From Gemella sp. (lineage in GTDB: Bacteria > Bacillota > Bacilli > Staphylococcales > Gemellaceae), in assembly GCA_030529855.1 (NCBI GenBank), contig JAUMWC010000012.1, positions 1-51,040 on the forward strand: a stretch of 51,040 nucleotides of DNA, in the 5' to 3' direction. Of this stretch, positions 35,373 to 44,040 are shown in pieces; positions within the stretch are counted from its first letter, which is position 1; each line of letters begins with the position of its first letter. The translations under genes were made by a program, and so were the position numbers. The notes below the pieces were generated by a model. That model made no database searches and had not been told where the DNA came from. It was given only the letters and a program-made list of their open reading frames with translations.

Positions 35373-36542
35373 ATTTTCTCTTAATCTTATAATAAATCTT
35401 TCTATTTTTTCAATTGCTTTTCTTAAACTATCTATTGAATAAGCATAAGAGATTCGTAAAAATCCTTCTCCACTTTCTCCAAATGCTGTTCCAGGTACTA
35501 CCGCAACTTTTTCTTCTTGAACTAGTCTTGTTGCAAATTCTTCTGATGTCATACCAAATTCTTTTATATTAGGGAATATATAAAAGGCTCCTAACGGCTC
35601 AAAACATGGTAAACCTATTCTTTTGAATTCACTCATTAAATAACGTCTTCTTTGATTATATGATTCTCTCATCATTTCTACATCATCATCCGCATCTCTT
35701 AATGCTTTAACACCAGCATACTGACTAGTTGTTGGTGCTGCCATTATAGCAAATTGGTGTATTTTTATCATTTCCTTCATAATATAAGCTGGACCTGTAC
35801 AGTAACCCAACCTCCACCCTGTCATTGCAAATGATTTAGAGAATCCATTTATATATACCGTTCTTTCTCTCATGCCAGGAATTCTAATTATACTGTAGTG
35901 TTCCTCACCTGTATAAGATAACTCAGAATAAATTTCATCAGTAACTACTAACAAGTCATGCTTAATTATTAATTCAGAAATTTTTTCCAAATCTTCTTTT
36001 TCCATTACTGCTCCAGTTGGATTATTTGGAAAAGATAATATTATTGCTTTAGTTTTTTCCGTAATAGCAGCTTCTAATTCTTCCGGAGTAAGTCTAAAAT
36101 TATTTTCCTCTTTCAATGGAACTGCTACAGGAACTCCATCAGCTAAGTGAATACAAGGTAAATAAGAAACATAACACGGTTCTGTATAAATAACTTCATC
36201 ACCTGGTTCTAATGTCGCTCTAAAAACTAAATCTATCGCTTCACTTCCCCCTACAGTTACAAGAACTTCGGTTTTGGGATCATATTTAACTCCACCATTT
36301 TTTCTTGCAATATACTTAGATATTTCTTCTCTAAGTTCTACAAGTCCTGAATTTGCAGTATAGAAAGTTTTTCCTTTTTTTAAAGTATTAATTCCTTCTT
36401 CTCTAACATGCCATGGAGTATCAAAATCTGGTTCTCCTACCCCTAGTGAAATAACCCCTTCAATTTCATTGGCAATGTCAAAAAACTTCCTAATCCCTGA
36501 TGGTTTTATATCTTGAACTTTTTTATTTAAAAAATTTCTCAT
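35361..36542 (-). CDS. Class I/II aminotransferase (PatA/YugH-like)
   Basis: A 393-residue fold-type I PLP aminotransferase. The PLP lysine is K236 in GFSKSFAMTGWRLGY; NNPTGAV, VTDEIYSEL and an arginine near FLRISYA bind the cofactor and substrate carboxylate. It is paired with an Lrp/AsnC regulator, as B. subtilis yugH is with yugG, and the two genes overlap by four bases. The substrate is not fixed by sequence. Because the lysine operon lacks an N-acetyl-DAP aminotransferase, this enzyme is a candidate for that step. Confidence 0.9.
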   Translation of the reverse strand: MRNFLNKKVQDIKPSGIRKFFDIANEIEGVISLGVGEPDFDTPWHVREEGINTLKKGKTFYTANSGLVELREEISKYIARKNGGVKYDPKTEVLVTVGGSEAIDLVFRATLEPGDEVIYTEPCYVSYLPCIHLADGVPVAVPLKEENNFRLTPEELEAAITEKTKAIILSFPNNPTGAVMEKEDLEKISELIIKHDLLVVTDEIYSELSYTGEEHYSIIRIPGMRERTVYINGFSKSFAMTGWRLGYCTGPAYIMKEMIKIHQFAIMAAPTTSQYAGVKALRDADDDVEMMRESYNQRRRYLMSEFKRIGLPCFEPLGAFYIFPNIKEFGMTSEEFATRLVQEEKVAVVPGTAFGESGEGFLRISYAYSIDSLRKAIEKIERFIIRLRENKEA

Positions 36543-37027
36543 GGTGTCACCATTTGACGCTTATCAGTTTCTGATTTGTTAAATACAATTCCATAATCTT
36601 TGTATTTCTTTAGTATTATGTGAGTTGCCGTTGATTGCACTTCATCTATAACAGATAAACTCCCCGATACAAAGTTAGCGATATCCTTCATTGGCGCATG
36701 TTTAATTTGCACTAAAAGATCATAGGCCCCCGACATTAAATATACTGCTTCTACTTCTGGGAATGAATATACTTTCTCAGCTATTTTATCGAAACCCGTT
36801 CCCTTTTGTAGAGTTATTTTAAGCTCAATCATAGCAGATACATTTTGATTATCTGTTTTATCCCAATCTATTAATGTAGCATATCCACAAATAACTTTAT
36901 CTGCTTCCATTTCTGCAATCAATTTAGACACTTCGTTAGTATCTAAATCTAACATAGCTGCTAATTCTGAATTAGTTATTTTAGAATTAGATTCTATTAG
37001 TTTTAAAATTTTACTTTTCAATTCCAT
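36539..37027 (-). CDS. Lrp/AsnC family transcriptional regulator
   Basis: A 162-residue regulator with an N-terminal winged helix-turn-helix (SKITNSELAAMLDLDTNEVSKL) and a C-terminal RAM ligand domain (VEAVYLMSGAYDLLVQI). It is expected to sense an amino acid and control the aminotransferase whose start codon overlaps its stop (ATGA). AGGAGG precedes the ATG. B. subtilis YugG is the closest named arrangement. Confidence 0.92.
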   Translation of the reverse strand: MELKSKILKLIESNSKITNSELAAMLDLDTNEVSKLIAEMEADKVICGYATLIDWDKTDNQNVSAMIELKITLQKGTGFDKIAEKVYSFPEVEAVYLMSGAYDLLVQIKHAPMKDIANFVSGSLSVIDEVQSTATHIILKKYKDYGIVFNKSETDKRQMVTP

Positions 37028-37080
37028 AAGACCTCCTACTTTATATCTTTCTTACAGAAATTATATCTCATATCTAAAAA

Positions 37081-37112
37081 AAATAAAAGAGATATTATCA
37101 ATAATATCTCTA
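37081..37112. terminator. Intrinsic terminator after the choline-kinase-like gene
   Basis: AGAGATATTAT/ATAATATCTCT hairpin followed by TTTTATTTTTTTT on the minus strand. Confidence 0.85.
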
Positions 37113-37883
37113 TACATATTCAAAAAATATTTTATTAATAAATACTAGCCATTCATTCATCTCAGATAAACGACGCTTCTCATAATTCCAAATAACCAAT
37201 ACTAGTGCTTGGAACGTTATGTACCACTTTAATTTTAATCTATATTCTAGTGTTGATGTAATACCATAATCTTTTAACCATTCGTCCCAATTTGCTTGGT
37301 CTATATATCTGTATAATACAAATGATATATCAATTGCAGGATCACCAAGTATTGCTTGATCCCAATCTACTAGAAACAGTCCATTTTTATCCGATAATAA
37401 CCAATTTTCTTTTTGCAAATCAGCATGGCATAAACAAAAATCATCTTGCTTTGGGATACTTCTCTTCAGATAAGAAAATGCCATGGCTATATTAGAATTT
37501 TCTAGCAATTCTGTCGTCATAATCTTTTCAAGATTAAATAGCAAGTTTTCTGCTGTTTCTTCTCTATAGCCCTGAGTAATCATCATTTTTTTTAACTTTT
37601 TGGAACTGTGCACTTTCTTTAAAATCTTAGGAATCCTTTTATCTCTCATTTCTTCGCTAGATAAAGTTTTTCCATTTTCGAAATCTTGTGCTATTAGTAC
37701 ATCTCCATTAGATAATCTCTTCGACCACCTAACCTTAGGTACTATTTTTTCAGCTGACAGTGTTGAAAGTATAGGAGTGGCATTTCTTTTAATAAAGTAT
37801 TTATTATTATCCCTTGTAGCATAATAATCATCTGCATATTCTTCCCCTAAAGTCCAACCGACTTGATAATATTCTTTTGCCAC
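37110..37883 (-). CDS. Choline/aminoglycoside kinase-like phosphotransferase (YtmP-like)
   Basis: A 257-residue small-molecule kinase of the APH/ChoK superfamily. The Brenner motif is FCLCHADLQKENWLL (catalytic Asp, then Asn) and the metal-binding motif is LVDWDQAILGDPAIDISF. It resembles the YtmP protein of Bacillus and relatives; the substrate (choline, a thiamine- or sugar-like alcohol) cannot be assigned. The start is a GTG seven bases after AAAGGGGGAG. It has its own promoter and terminator and stands alone. Confidence 0.88.
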   Translation of the reverse strand: MAKEYYQVGWTLGEEYADDYYATRDNNKYFIKRNATPILSTLSAEKIVPKVRWSKRLSNGDVLIAQDFENGKTLSSEEMRDKRIPKILKKVHSSKKLKKMMITQGYREETAENLLFNLEKIMTTELLENSNIAMAFSYLKRSIPKQDDFCLCHADLQKENWLLSDKNGLFLVDWDQAILGDPAIDISFVLYRYIDQANWDEWLKDYGITSTLEYRLKLKWYITFQALVLVIWNYEKRRLSEMNEWLVFINKIFFEYV

Positions 37884-37930
37884 AAGACCACTCCCCCTTT
37901 CTAATTTTTTCTTAAATAATCGCAGTTATT

Positions 37931-37959
37931 ATTTTACAATTTTTAGAGCATTTTTTCAA
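37931..37959 (-). promoter_or_regulatory. Promoter of the choline-kinase-like gene
   Basis: A -35 TTGAAA (37954-37959) and -10 TAAAAT (37931-37936) with a 17-base spacer. Confidence 0.75.
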
Positions 37960-38061
37960 GGTAAATCTTAATATATTTTTCTATTTTTTTTACTCTATCT
38001 TCTCAAATACTATACCTACGGGATTAGTAAGAAAAATTATTTTTTATTAAATTTTCCAAAA

Positions 38062-38090
38062 TAAAAAAGCGAGAATAATTCTCGCTTTAT
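38062..38090. terminator. Intrinsic terminator after pepV
   Basis: AAAGCGAGAA/TTCTCGCTTT hairpin with T-rich flanks, overlapping the pepV stop. Confidence 0.85.
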
Positions 38091-39472
38091 TTACAACAAA
38101 TCTTATAAATTGATTCTGCAAAAATTGCTGTTGATAATAATAAATCTTCAACATACATGTACTCATTGGCTTGGTGCATAGTATCTTCTCTTCCTGGCAA
38201 TAACACCCCAAAAGCTACCGCTTTTTTCATACATCTTGCGTACGTTCCACCACCAATGACCATCGGCTGACTTTCTTGATCGCCTGTATGTTTTCTATAT
38301 ACAGATAATAATGTTTGGACTAATTCATCTTCTACTGGTACAAAATGAGCTTCCTTATTCTCTTCTAATTTCACATCAAAATTATCAAATGATAATTCAT
38401 TAACTTTATCTGCTAGTTTATATTTTGCAGGATAACGTGAATCTGTTTCGATTCTTCCTTCTTTATTTGCTATGTCATACTTAAAAATACCGTAATTGAA
38501 ACTTGCATGCCCCATATCTTCATCTGAATATTGTAACCCTAGTTTTTGACCTACATGATCTTCATGTAAGTATTTAACGATAAATTCAAAATAGTTTTTG
38601 GCATTATCATCTAAATCCAAACTTAACATGAAGTCTGCTAATTTTGTCGCAGCATTTAGACCTTTTTCTGGAGTTGAACCGTGAGCAGCTTTTCCTTTAA
38701 AAGTAAGTTCTAATACTTCACTTTCTTCAAGTGTATAACTATCATATCCATACTCTTCTAATTTTTCTTTTAATATCGTACTATCACCTTCCAACGTTGC
38801 TGTAACACTACTTGGAACCATATTTTGAGCAAGTCCTGCATTTAATTTCACTAGTTTAAATGCTGCATCTTTATCATCTTGGAATTTTAAGTTAAATGAA
38901 AATGTTGCTCTTGCTTTTTCTCCATTAATTAATGGGAAGTGGGCATCCGGAGTAAATCCTAAATCTGGTCTCTCTTCAGTTTGGAAATATCTGTCAACAC
39001 ATCTAAATCCAACTTCTTCATCAGAACCTGCAATTAAGCGAACTTTCTTTGTCCATGTAACGCCTAATTTATCTAATAATTTTATTGCATAGTAGGCTGC
39101 CATCGTTGGTCCTTTATCATCAAGAACCCCTCTTGCAAATATTTTACCATCCCTTATTTCCGGTTTAAATGGATGTGAGATCCATTCCTTTGGATTCGCT
39201 GGCACAACATCTACGTGCCCCAACACACCAAATAGTTCTTCACCTTGACCTACTTCTATATGTCCAGCAGCATTACCTACATTCTTAACAATGTATCCAT
39301 CTCTTTCTCCAAATGATAAAATTTTGTCAAGAGCTTTTCTTGGCCCTGGACCAAACGGAGCTTCTTCACTTGACGTATTATCTGTATATGATTCTATAGA
39401 TAACAACTCGAAAAGATCACTTAATAAGTCTTCTTTATGCTTTAATACTTCTTCTTTAAAATTTATAGTCAT
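38087..39472 (-). CDS. pepV: Dipeptidase PepV
   Basis: A 461-residue M20 metallopeptidase that cleaves dipeptides, including N-terminal D-Ala or beta-Ala ones in relatives. Metal-site motifs are GVLGHVDVVP (H, D), ARGVLDDKGP, GSDEEVGF and a late histidine. SIESYTDNTS at the N-terminus and MVIGGGTYARCM near the end are typical of PepV. It is the last gene of the murJ-type operon, 14 bases after the pseudouridine synthase gene, the same grouping as ytgP-ytzG-ytjP of Bacillus. Confidence 0.95.
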   Translation of the reverse strand: MTINFKEEVLKHKEDLLSDLFELLSIESYTDNTSSEEAPFGPGPRKALDKILSFGERDGYIVKNVGNAAGHIEVGQGEELFGVLGHVDVVPANPKEWISHPFKPEIRDGKIFARGVLDDKGPTMAAYYAIKLLDKLGVTWTKKVRLIAGSDEEVGFRCVDRYFQTEERPDLGFTPDAHFPLINGEKARATFSFNLKFQDDKDAAFKLVKLNAGLAQNMVPSSVTATLEGDSTILKEKLEEYGYDSYTLEESEVLELTFKGKAAHGSTPEKGLNAATKLADFMLSLDLDDNAKNYFEFIVKYLHEDHVGQKLGLQYSDEDMGHASFNYGIFKYDIANKEGRIETDSRYPAKYKLADKVNELSFDNFDVKLEENKEAHFVPVEDELVQTLLSVYRKHTGDQESQPMVIGGGTYARCMKKAVAFGVLLPGREDTMHQANEYMYVEDLLLSTAIFAESIYKICCK

Positions 39473-39486
39473 TTTAATTTCTCCTT

Positions 39487-40197
39487 TTACTTTATATTAT
39501 CCAATTCTTCTTCTGTTAAATACCTATATTGTCCTAGACTTAGTTTTTCATCTAGTATTAACTTTCCTATTGATATTCTCTTAAGATATGTTACATTTAC
39601 CCCTATTGCTCTCATCATTTTTTTTATTTGATGAAACTTCCCTTCAGATATCTGAACCAGGGCTGAACTTATTTCTGAACTTGCTTTTTCAATTTCTAAT
39701 ATTGATGATTTGCATCTATAGTCTTTATCTATAACTATTCCATTTTTAAACATTTCTACATGCTCATCAGTCAACATTCCATCAACTTCTACATAATATT
39801 TCTTAAAAATATCTTTTTTGGGAGAAGTAAGTTTATGCGCTAACTCTCCATCGTTTGTTAAAAACATTAGTCCTTCTGTATCCTTGTCAAGTCTACCTAC
39901 AGGAAAAATGTCTTTAATCTTATCTTCAGCATTTATCAAATCAAGTACTGTCTTGTCTTTAGAATCATGAGTAGCACTTAAGCACCCTTGAGGCTTATTC
40001 ATCATTATATAAACAAATTCAATATTCTTAAGTTCTTCTCCATTCAAGGTGACTAAATCTGTATCTGGATTTATATCAAATTTAGAATCTTTAATAACTT
40101 CTCCATTTACTAAAATTCCTTTTTTAATAATTCTTTTCACTTCACTTCTACTGTACTGAGTGTTATTACTGATAAATTTATCTAATCTCAAGATCAT
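39487..40197 (-). CDS. RsuA-family 16S rRNA pseudouridine synthase
   Basis: A 236-residue enzyme with an N-terminal S4 RNA-binding domain (about 1-60) and the RsuA catalytic motif GRLDKDTEGLMFLTNDG holding the nucleophilic aspartate. MNKPQGCLSAT and EGKFHQIKKMM are further family signatures. It probably modifies 16S rRNA, as RsuA does at U516. The start overlaps the upstream gene's stop by four bases (ATGA). Confidence 0.93.
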   Translation of the reverse strand: MILRLDKFISNNTQYSRSEVKRIIKKGILVNGEVIKDSKFDINPDTDLVTLNGEELKNIEFVYIMMNKPQGCLSATHDSKDKTVLDLINAEDKIKDIFPVGRLDKDTEGLMFLTNDGELAHKLTSPKKDIFKKYYVEVDGMLTDEHVEMFKNGIVIDKDYRCKSSILEIEKASSEISSALVQISEGKFHQIKKMMRAIGVNVTYLKRISIGKLILDEKLSLGQYRYLTEEELDNIK

Positions 40198-41816
40198 CGC
40201 CTCCTAATCATAGATAAAATAGAAAATTCTCTGCCAAATAGATACTTTGTAAATTTTATTTTATTTAAGACAAAGAAATATAGTGGTGCTCCTATAATCC
40301 CTGAAATAGCAATTAATATCACACTATCAAATTTATTTGATAAATTAAAATTATTAAAAATTGAATCTACTATCGCTGAAACTACGATTAGCATAGCGAA
40401 ATTAGCAAAAATTAATTTAAGCAAGTTATAATTTAACTCTTTTAAATTTAAATCGACATTTTTATTAATAATATACATGTTTAAGAAAATCATTATAGCA
40501 TAGGCTATCGTTGAACAATATATCGCTCCAGCACTTTCAAAAGCTAATATAAAATATTCGTTAAAAATATATTTAAACATTATCCCAAACACTACAATTA
40601 AAATATTGAATTTCTGCTTATCTATAGCTTGCATTACTATACTTGTTATTCCATATGTTGCATATCCCAATGCTAAAGGTAAATACACCTTCATTAAATA
40701 AAATCCATCTAAATCATACTCATAAAATACTGTATATAGTGGTATGACTAATATATACATAGCAAATAGTGCTGGAAGGACAATCATTTGTAATGATAAT
40801 AATAGTTTATTTATTTGAAGTTTAAGATTTATTTTATCTTGCCTAACATATAGTCTTGTTATTGATGGTAAAAATGCTCCTGTAAACGCAGGCGCTAATG
40901 CAACAGCTATCATAACTAATTTATTTACATAATTATTATAAATATTAAACTGTTCTTCTGCCACTGTTGCCAACCCAAGCTTGTCCATAGCTGGAATTAT
41001 TGTATTTTGATCTATTATCGTTATTATTGAAAAAAATGTTGAGACCACCACAAAAGGAGCAGCAACTAATAATAACTCTTTTAATATAGACAGTGTTGAA
41101 TCTACTTTAAAATAACTAGTATTTTTCTGATTCATTTCTAAAGATGTTCTGTATTTATAATAGTAATATATCAGAATTGCAAATGCTAATATTGCTCCAA
41201 CAGAAGCAGCACCTGTTGCTATGGCATTTGCATACACTATATTTCCTTGCGTTATCTGTAAAACTATATATGATCCCACCATCATAATAGATATTCTTAC
41301 TATCTGTTCTAAAAATTGAGAAATTGCTGACGGTGTCATTACATCATGCGCCTGAAATACCCCTCTTAAACCTGCACAAAGTATAACAAATGGAACAGCT
41401 AATGACAGTGTCTTTATTACTAACGATAATTCTTCAACAGTATATCTTAATGGTTGGTCAATACTAGCTATAGTTTGTCTCGCTAAGAAATCCGAGCCAA
41501 ATAAAAAGAACATAAATCCAATCAGTCCCATAATGAGTAGGAATACTGTTCCAATTGTATAAATTTTCTTACTTTTTTCAAAATTACCTTCTTCATTATA
41601 TTTAGAAATTAATTTTGATAGTGCAAGTGGTAGACCCGCGGACGAAATCTCCAATAATAATACATAGTAATTATACGCATAATTTATTAATATCATATTA
41701 TTTTTTCCACCAATTATTGCATAATATGGAATTATATAAACTAAACCTATAATTTTAGTAAGTATCAAACTGATACTCAATATAAACGTTCCCTTAAATA
41801 AGGAATCTTTTTTCAT
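40194..41816 (-). CDS. MurJ/YtgP-type lipid II flippase
   Basis: A 540-residue MOP-superfamily protein with about 14 membrane helices. It begins SLFKGTFILSISLILTKIIGLVYIIPYY, here quoted in part as LILTKIIGLVYIIPYY, typical of YtgP/MurJ of Bacillota. It moves lipid II across the membrane for peptidoglycan synthesis, or in relatives other polyprenyl-linked sugars. It is coupled to the pseudouridine synthase and pepV, a conserved trio in Bacillota. A polysaccharide flippase is the alternative, less likely given this context. Confidence 0.9.
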   Translation of the reverse strand: MKKDSLFKGTFILSISLILTKIIGLVYIIPYYAIIGGKNNMILINYAYNYYVLLLEISSAGLPLALSKLISKYNEEGNFEKSKKIYTIGTVFLLIMGLIGFMFFLFGSDFLARQTIASIDQPLRYTVEELSLVIKTLSLAVPFVILCAGLRGVFQAHDVMTPSAISQFLEQIVRISIMMVGSYIVLQITQGNIVYANAIATGAASVGAILAFAILIYYYYKYRTSLEMNQKNTSYFKVDSTLSILKELLLVAAPFVVVSTFFSIITIIDQNTIIPAMDKLGLATVAEEQFNIYNNYVNKLVMIAVALAPAFTGAFLPSITRLYVRQDKINLKLQINKLLLSLQMIVLPALFAMYILVIPLYTVFYEYDLDGFYLMKVYLPLALGYATYGITSIVMQAIDKQKFNILIVVFGIMFKYIFNEYFILAFESAGAIYCSTIAYAIMIFLNMYIINKNVDLNLKELNYNLLKLIFANFAMLIVVSAIVDSIFNNFNLSNKFDSVILIAISGIIGAPLYFFVLNKIKFTKYLFGREFSILSMIRRR

Positions 41817-41848
41817 ATTTTTTCACATCCTAAGTTCGTTTTATTAAA

Positions 41849-42034
41849 TTACATAAACACATGTTGGAAAACATATATTAAAGTTAGAAATAAACTATAT
41901 ACTAGTATTAACCTTGCAACTTTTTCTAACTTCTTCTTTTTTATGATATTAAATGAAATCAACATCATATATATAGCACCAAAAACTAAAAAACTAACTA
42001 TAAATATTAATAGTGCTATCAAAGTGATAATCAT
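41849..42034 (-). CDS. Small membrane protein of unknown function (61 residues)
   Basis: Two predicted membrane helices (about 3-30 and 41-58) with a very basic loop between them (IIKKKKLEKVAR). The ATG is preceded by a perfect AGGAGG, so it is very likely translated. It lies 32 bases upstream of the flippase gene and seems to lead the operon. No family is recognised. Confidence 0.7.
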   Translation of the reverse strand: MIITLIALLIFIVSFLVFGAIYMMLISFNIIKKKKLEKVARLILVYSLFLTLIYVFQHVFM

Positions 42035-42133
42035 AGAATACCTCCTATTATATATATTTATCTAGTATATTTTATCACACATAACCGTATTTTTCACCCT
42101 TTTCTTTATTTATAACATCCACAAAATAAAAGA

Positions 42134-42150
42134 TGTTAGATTTTATAACA
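42134..42150 (+). promoter_or_regulatory. GlnR/TnrA-type operator upstream of glnR
   Basis: TGTTAGATTTTATAACA fits the 17-base GlnR/TnrA consensus TGTNANAWWWTMTNACA at every defined position. It lies directly upstream of the glnR promoter, so GlnR is expected to repress its own operon when glutamine is high. Confidence 0.92.
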
Positions 42151-42151
42151 T

Positions 42152-42179
42152 TTGTTTTGGTTTTTATTGTTTTTATGCT
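42152..42179 (+). promoter_or_regulatory. Promoter of glnR-glnA
   Basis: A -35 TTGTTT (42152-42157) and -10 TATGCT (42174-42179) with a 16-base spacer, next to the GlnR box. Confidence 0.6.
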
Positions 42180-42218
42180 AAACTAACACTTGTAAATATA
42201 TGGTGATAGGAGTGAAGT

Positions 42219-42593
42219 ATGACTTTTATAGATTTAAAAAGAAATTTAGCAGCATTACCTATTAGCGTTGTTATAAAATTAACAGATCTAAGTGCTAGAC
42301 AAATCCGTTATTACGAAGAAAAAAATTTAATAAAACCCGAAAGAACAAACGGTAACACCAGATTATTTTCTTTAAATGATGTCGACAAGTTAATGTCTAT
42401 TAAAGATCTTATTAATAAAGGGTTCAGTATCAAAGCAATTGACGAGATTATTAATAATAAAAAAGTAGATAATGAAATTAACAAACTTAGACAAATTATT
42501 CATAACGATATATTTACTGGACCAATAGCAAATACTAGAAATGAACCAATTGGTCGTGGGGATCTTGCTAGATTCTATACAACAAAAAAATAA
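42219..42593 (+). CDS. glnR: Glutamine synthetase repressor GlnR
   Basis: A 124-residue MerR-family repressor of nitrogen genes. The N-terminal helix-turn-helix covers about 14-80 ([18 protein letters not shown], quoted from its core). The short C-terminal tail ([10 protein letters not shown]) is the segment that in Bacillus GlnR senses feedback-inhibited glutamine synthetase. It lies 28 bases before glnA, downstream of its own consensus operator. The ribosome site is AGGAGTG. Confidence 0.96.
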   Translation: MTFIDLKRNLAALPISVVIKLTDLSARQIRYYEEKNLIKPERTNGNTRLFSLNDVDKLMSIKDLINKGFSIKAIDEIINNKKVDNEINKLRQIIHNDIFTGPIANTRNEPIGRGDLARFYTTKK

Positions 42594-42621
42594 TATAATT
42601 ATATTATCTAAGGAGAAGATT

Positions 42622-43950
42622 ATGTCAAGAAGACAAGAAATTTTAGATACAATAAAAAAAGAAAACGTTAAATATATCAGATTACAATTTACTGATATTA
42701 CTGGTACAATAAAAAATGTTGAAGTTCCAGTTAGTCAAATTGATAAAGTTTTAGATAACTCTATGATGTTTGATGGTTCTTCAATCGAAGGTTTTGTACG
42801 TATAGAAGAAAGTGATATGTACCTATACCCTGACTTAGATACATTCTTAGTATTCTCTTGGGATAGTGAATATGGAAAAGTAGCTCGTTTTATTTGTGAT
42901 GTTTATACTGCAGATAGAAAACCATTCGCTGGAGATCCTCGTGGTAACTTAAAACGTATGCTTAAGAAAATGAATGACTTAGGTTACGACACATTAAACC
43001 TAGGACCAGAACCGGAATTCTTCTTATTCAAACTTGAAGAAAATGGAGAACCATCACTAGATTTAAATGATAATGGTGGATATTTCGATCTTGCTCCTGT
43101 TGATTTAGGAGAAAATGTTCGTCGTGATATCGTTCTTGAATTAGAAAGATTAGGTTTCGATATTGAAGCATCTCACCACGAGGTTGCTCCTGGACAACAT
43201 GAGATTGACTTTAAATATGCTGATGTTGTTTCTGCATGTGACAACATTCAAACTTTTAAATTAATCGTAAAAACAATAGCTCGTAAACACGGTCTACACG
43301 CTACATTTATGCCAAAACCTATCTATGGAATCAATGGTTCAGGTATGCACTGTAACGTATCTCTATTTAAAGATGGTGAGAACTGTTTCTACGATGAAAG
43401 CACACCTAACCAATTATCTCAAGATGCTTACCATTTTATAGCTGGAGTTTTAAAACATGCTCGTGCTTTCACTGCTGTTTGTAACCCAACTGTTAACTCA
43501 TACAAGCGTTTAGTTCCTGGTTACGAGGCTCCTTGTTATGTAGCTTGGTCTACTTCTAACCGTTCTCCACTTGTACGTATTCCTGCTTCTCGTGGAAAAT
43601 CTACTCGTGTTGAAGTTCGTTCAGTAGATCCAGCTGCTAACCCTTACTTAGCTATGTCTACAATTCTTGCAGCAGGATTAGATGGTATCGAAAATAAATT
43701 AGTTCCTGCTGATGAAGTTTCTAGTAACATTTATGTTATGACATTAGAAGAAAGATTAGCTCAAGGTATCGATCAATTACCTTCAACTCTTTACACAGCA
43801 TTAAAAGAGTTGAGATCTTCTCAAATAATTAAAGATTCTCTTGGAAACCACATTTTTAACAACTTTATTGAAGCTAAATCAATCGAATGGGATTCATTCC
43901 GTACAAGAGTTACTGACTGGGAAATCGAACAATACTTAAAGCAATATTAA
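42622..43950 (+). CDS. glnA: Glutamine synthetase type I
   Basis: Makes glutamine from glutamate and ammonia. The 442-residue size is that of the GSI-alpha form of Gram-positive bacteria, without the adenylylation segment. Active-site motifs are [19 protein letters not shown], the ammonium-site stretch [14 protein letters not shown], the [10 protein letters not shown] loop, the flexible Glu loop with [10 protein letters not shown] and the arginine motif [16 protein letters not shown]. The ATG at 42622 follows AAGGAG by six bases; an ATG 27 codons upstream lies inside glnR and has no ribosome site. Confidence 0.98.
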   Translation: MSRRQEILDTIKKENVKYIRLQFTDITGTIKNVEVPVSQIDKVLDNSMMFDGSSIEGFVRIEESDMYLYPDLDTFLVFSWDSEYGKVARFICDVYTADRKPFAGDPRGNLKRMLKKMNDLGYDTLNLGPEPEFFLFKLEENGEPSLDLNDNGGYFDLAPVDLGENVRRDIVLELERLGFDIEASHHEVAPGQHEIDFKYADVVSACDNIQTFKLIVKTIARKHGLHATFMPKPIYGINGSGMHCNVSLFKDGENCFYDESTPNQLSQDAYHFIAGVLKHARAFTAVCNPTVNSYKRLVPGYEAPCYVAWSTSNRSPLVRIPASRGKSTRVEVRSVDPAANPYLAMSTILAAGLDGIENKLVPADEVSSNIYVMTLEERLAQGIDQLPSTLYTALKELRSSQIIKDSLGNHIFNNFIEAKSIEWDSFRTRVTDWEIEQYLKQY

Positions 43951-43954
43951 TTCT

Positions 43955-44006
43955 ATAATAACTAAGAAAAAAGAAGGGAGATCCCTTCTTTTTTCTTAGT
44001 TATTAT
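43955..44006. terminator. Bidirectional terminator formed by a 25-bp perfect palindrome after glnA
   Basis: Two 25-base arms (43955-43979 and 43982-44006) pair perfectly around a two-base loop. The core GAAGGGA/TCCCTTC is followed by TTTTTT, so a standard terminator forms within it on either strand. Confidence 0.9.
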
Positions 44007-44040
44007 GAAAGCAACTTTGAAAATTCAAAGTTGCTTTCAT
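44005..44040. repeat. 17-bp perfect palindrome next to the sortase stop
   Basis: Arms 44005-44021 and 44024-44040 (ATGAAAGCAACTTTGAA and its complement) pair perfectly with a two-base loop. It shares two bases with the preceding palindrome and lies just beyond the sortase stop codon. No T run follows on either strand, so it may act with the adjacent terminator or as an RNA 3'-end stabiliser. Confidence 0.85.

Noticed and set aside
42541..42621. Upstream in-frame start for GlnA
   Set aside because: It is inside glnR without a ribosome site; AAGGAG precedes the ATG at 42622 and the protein then starts as usual.
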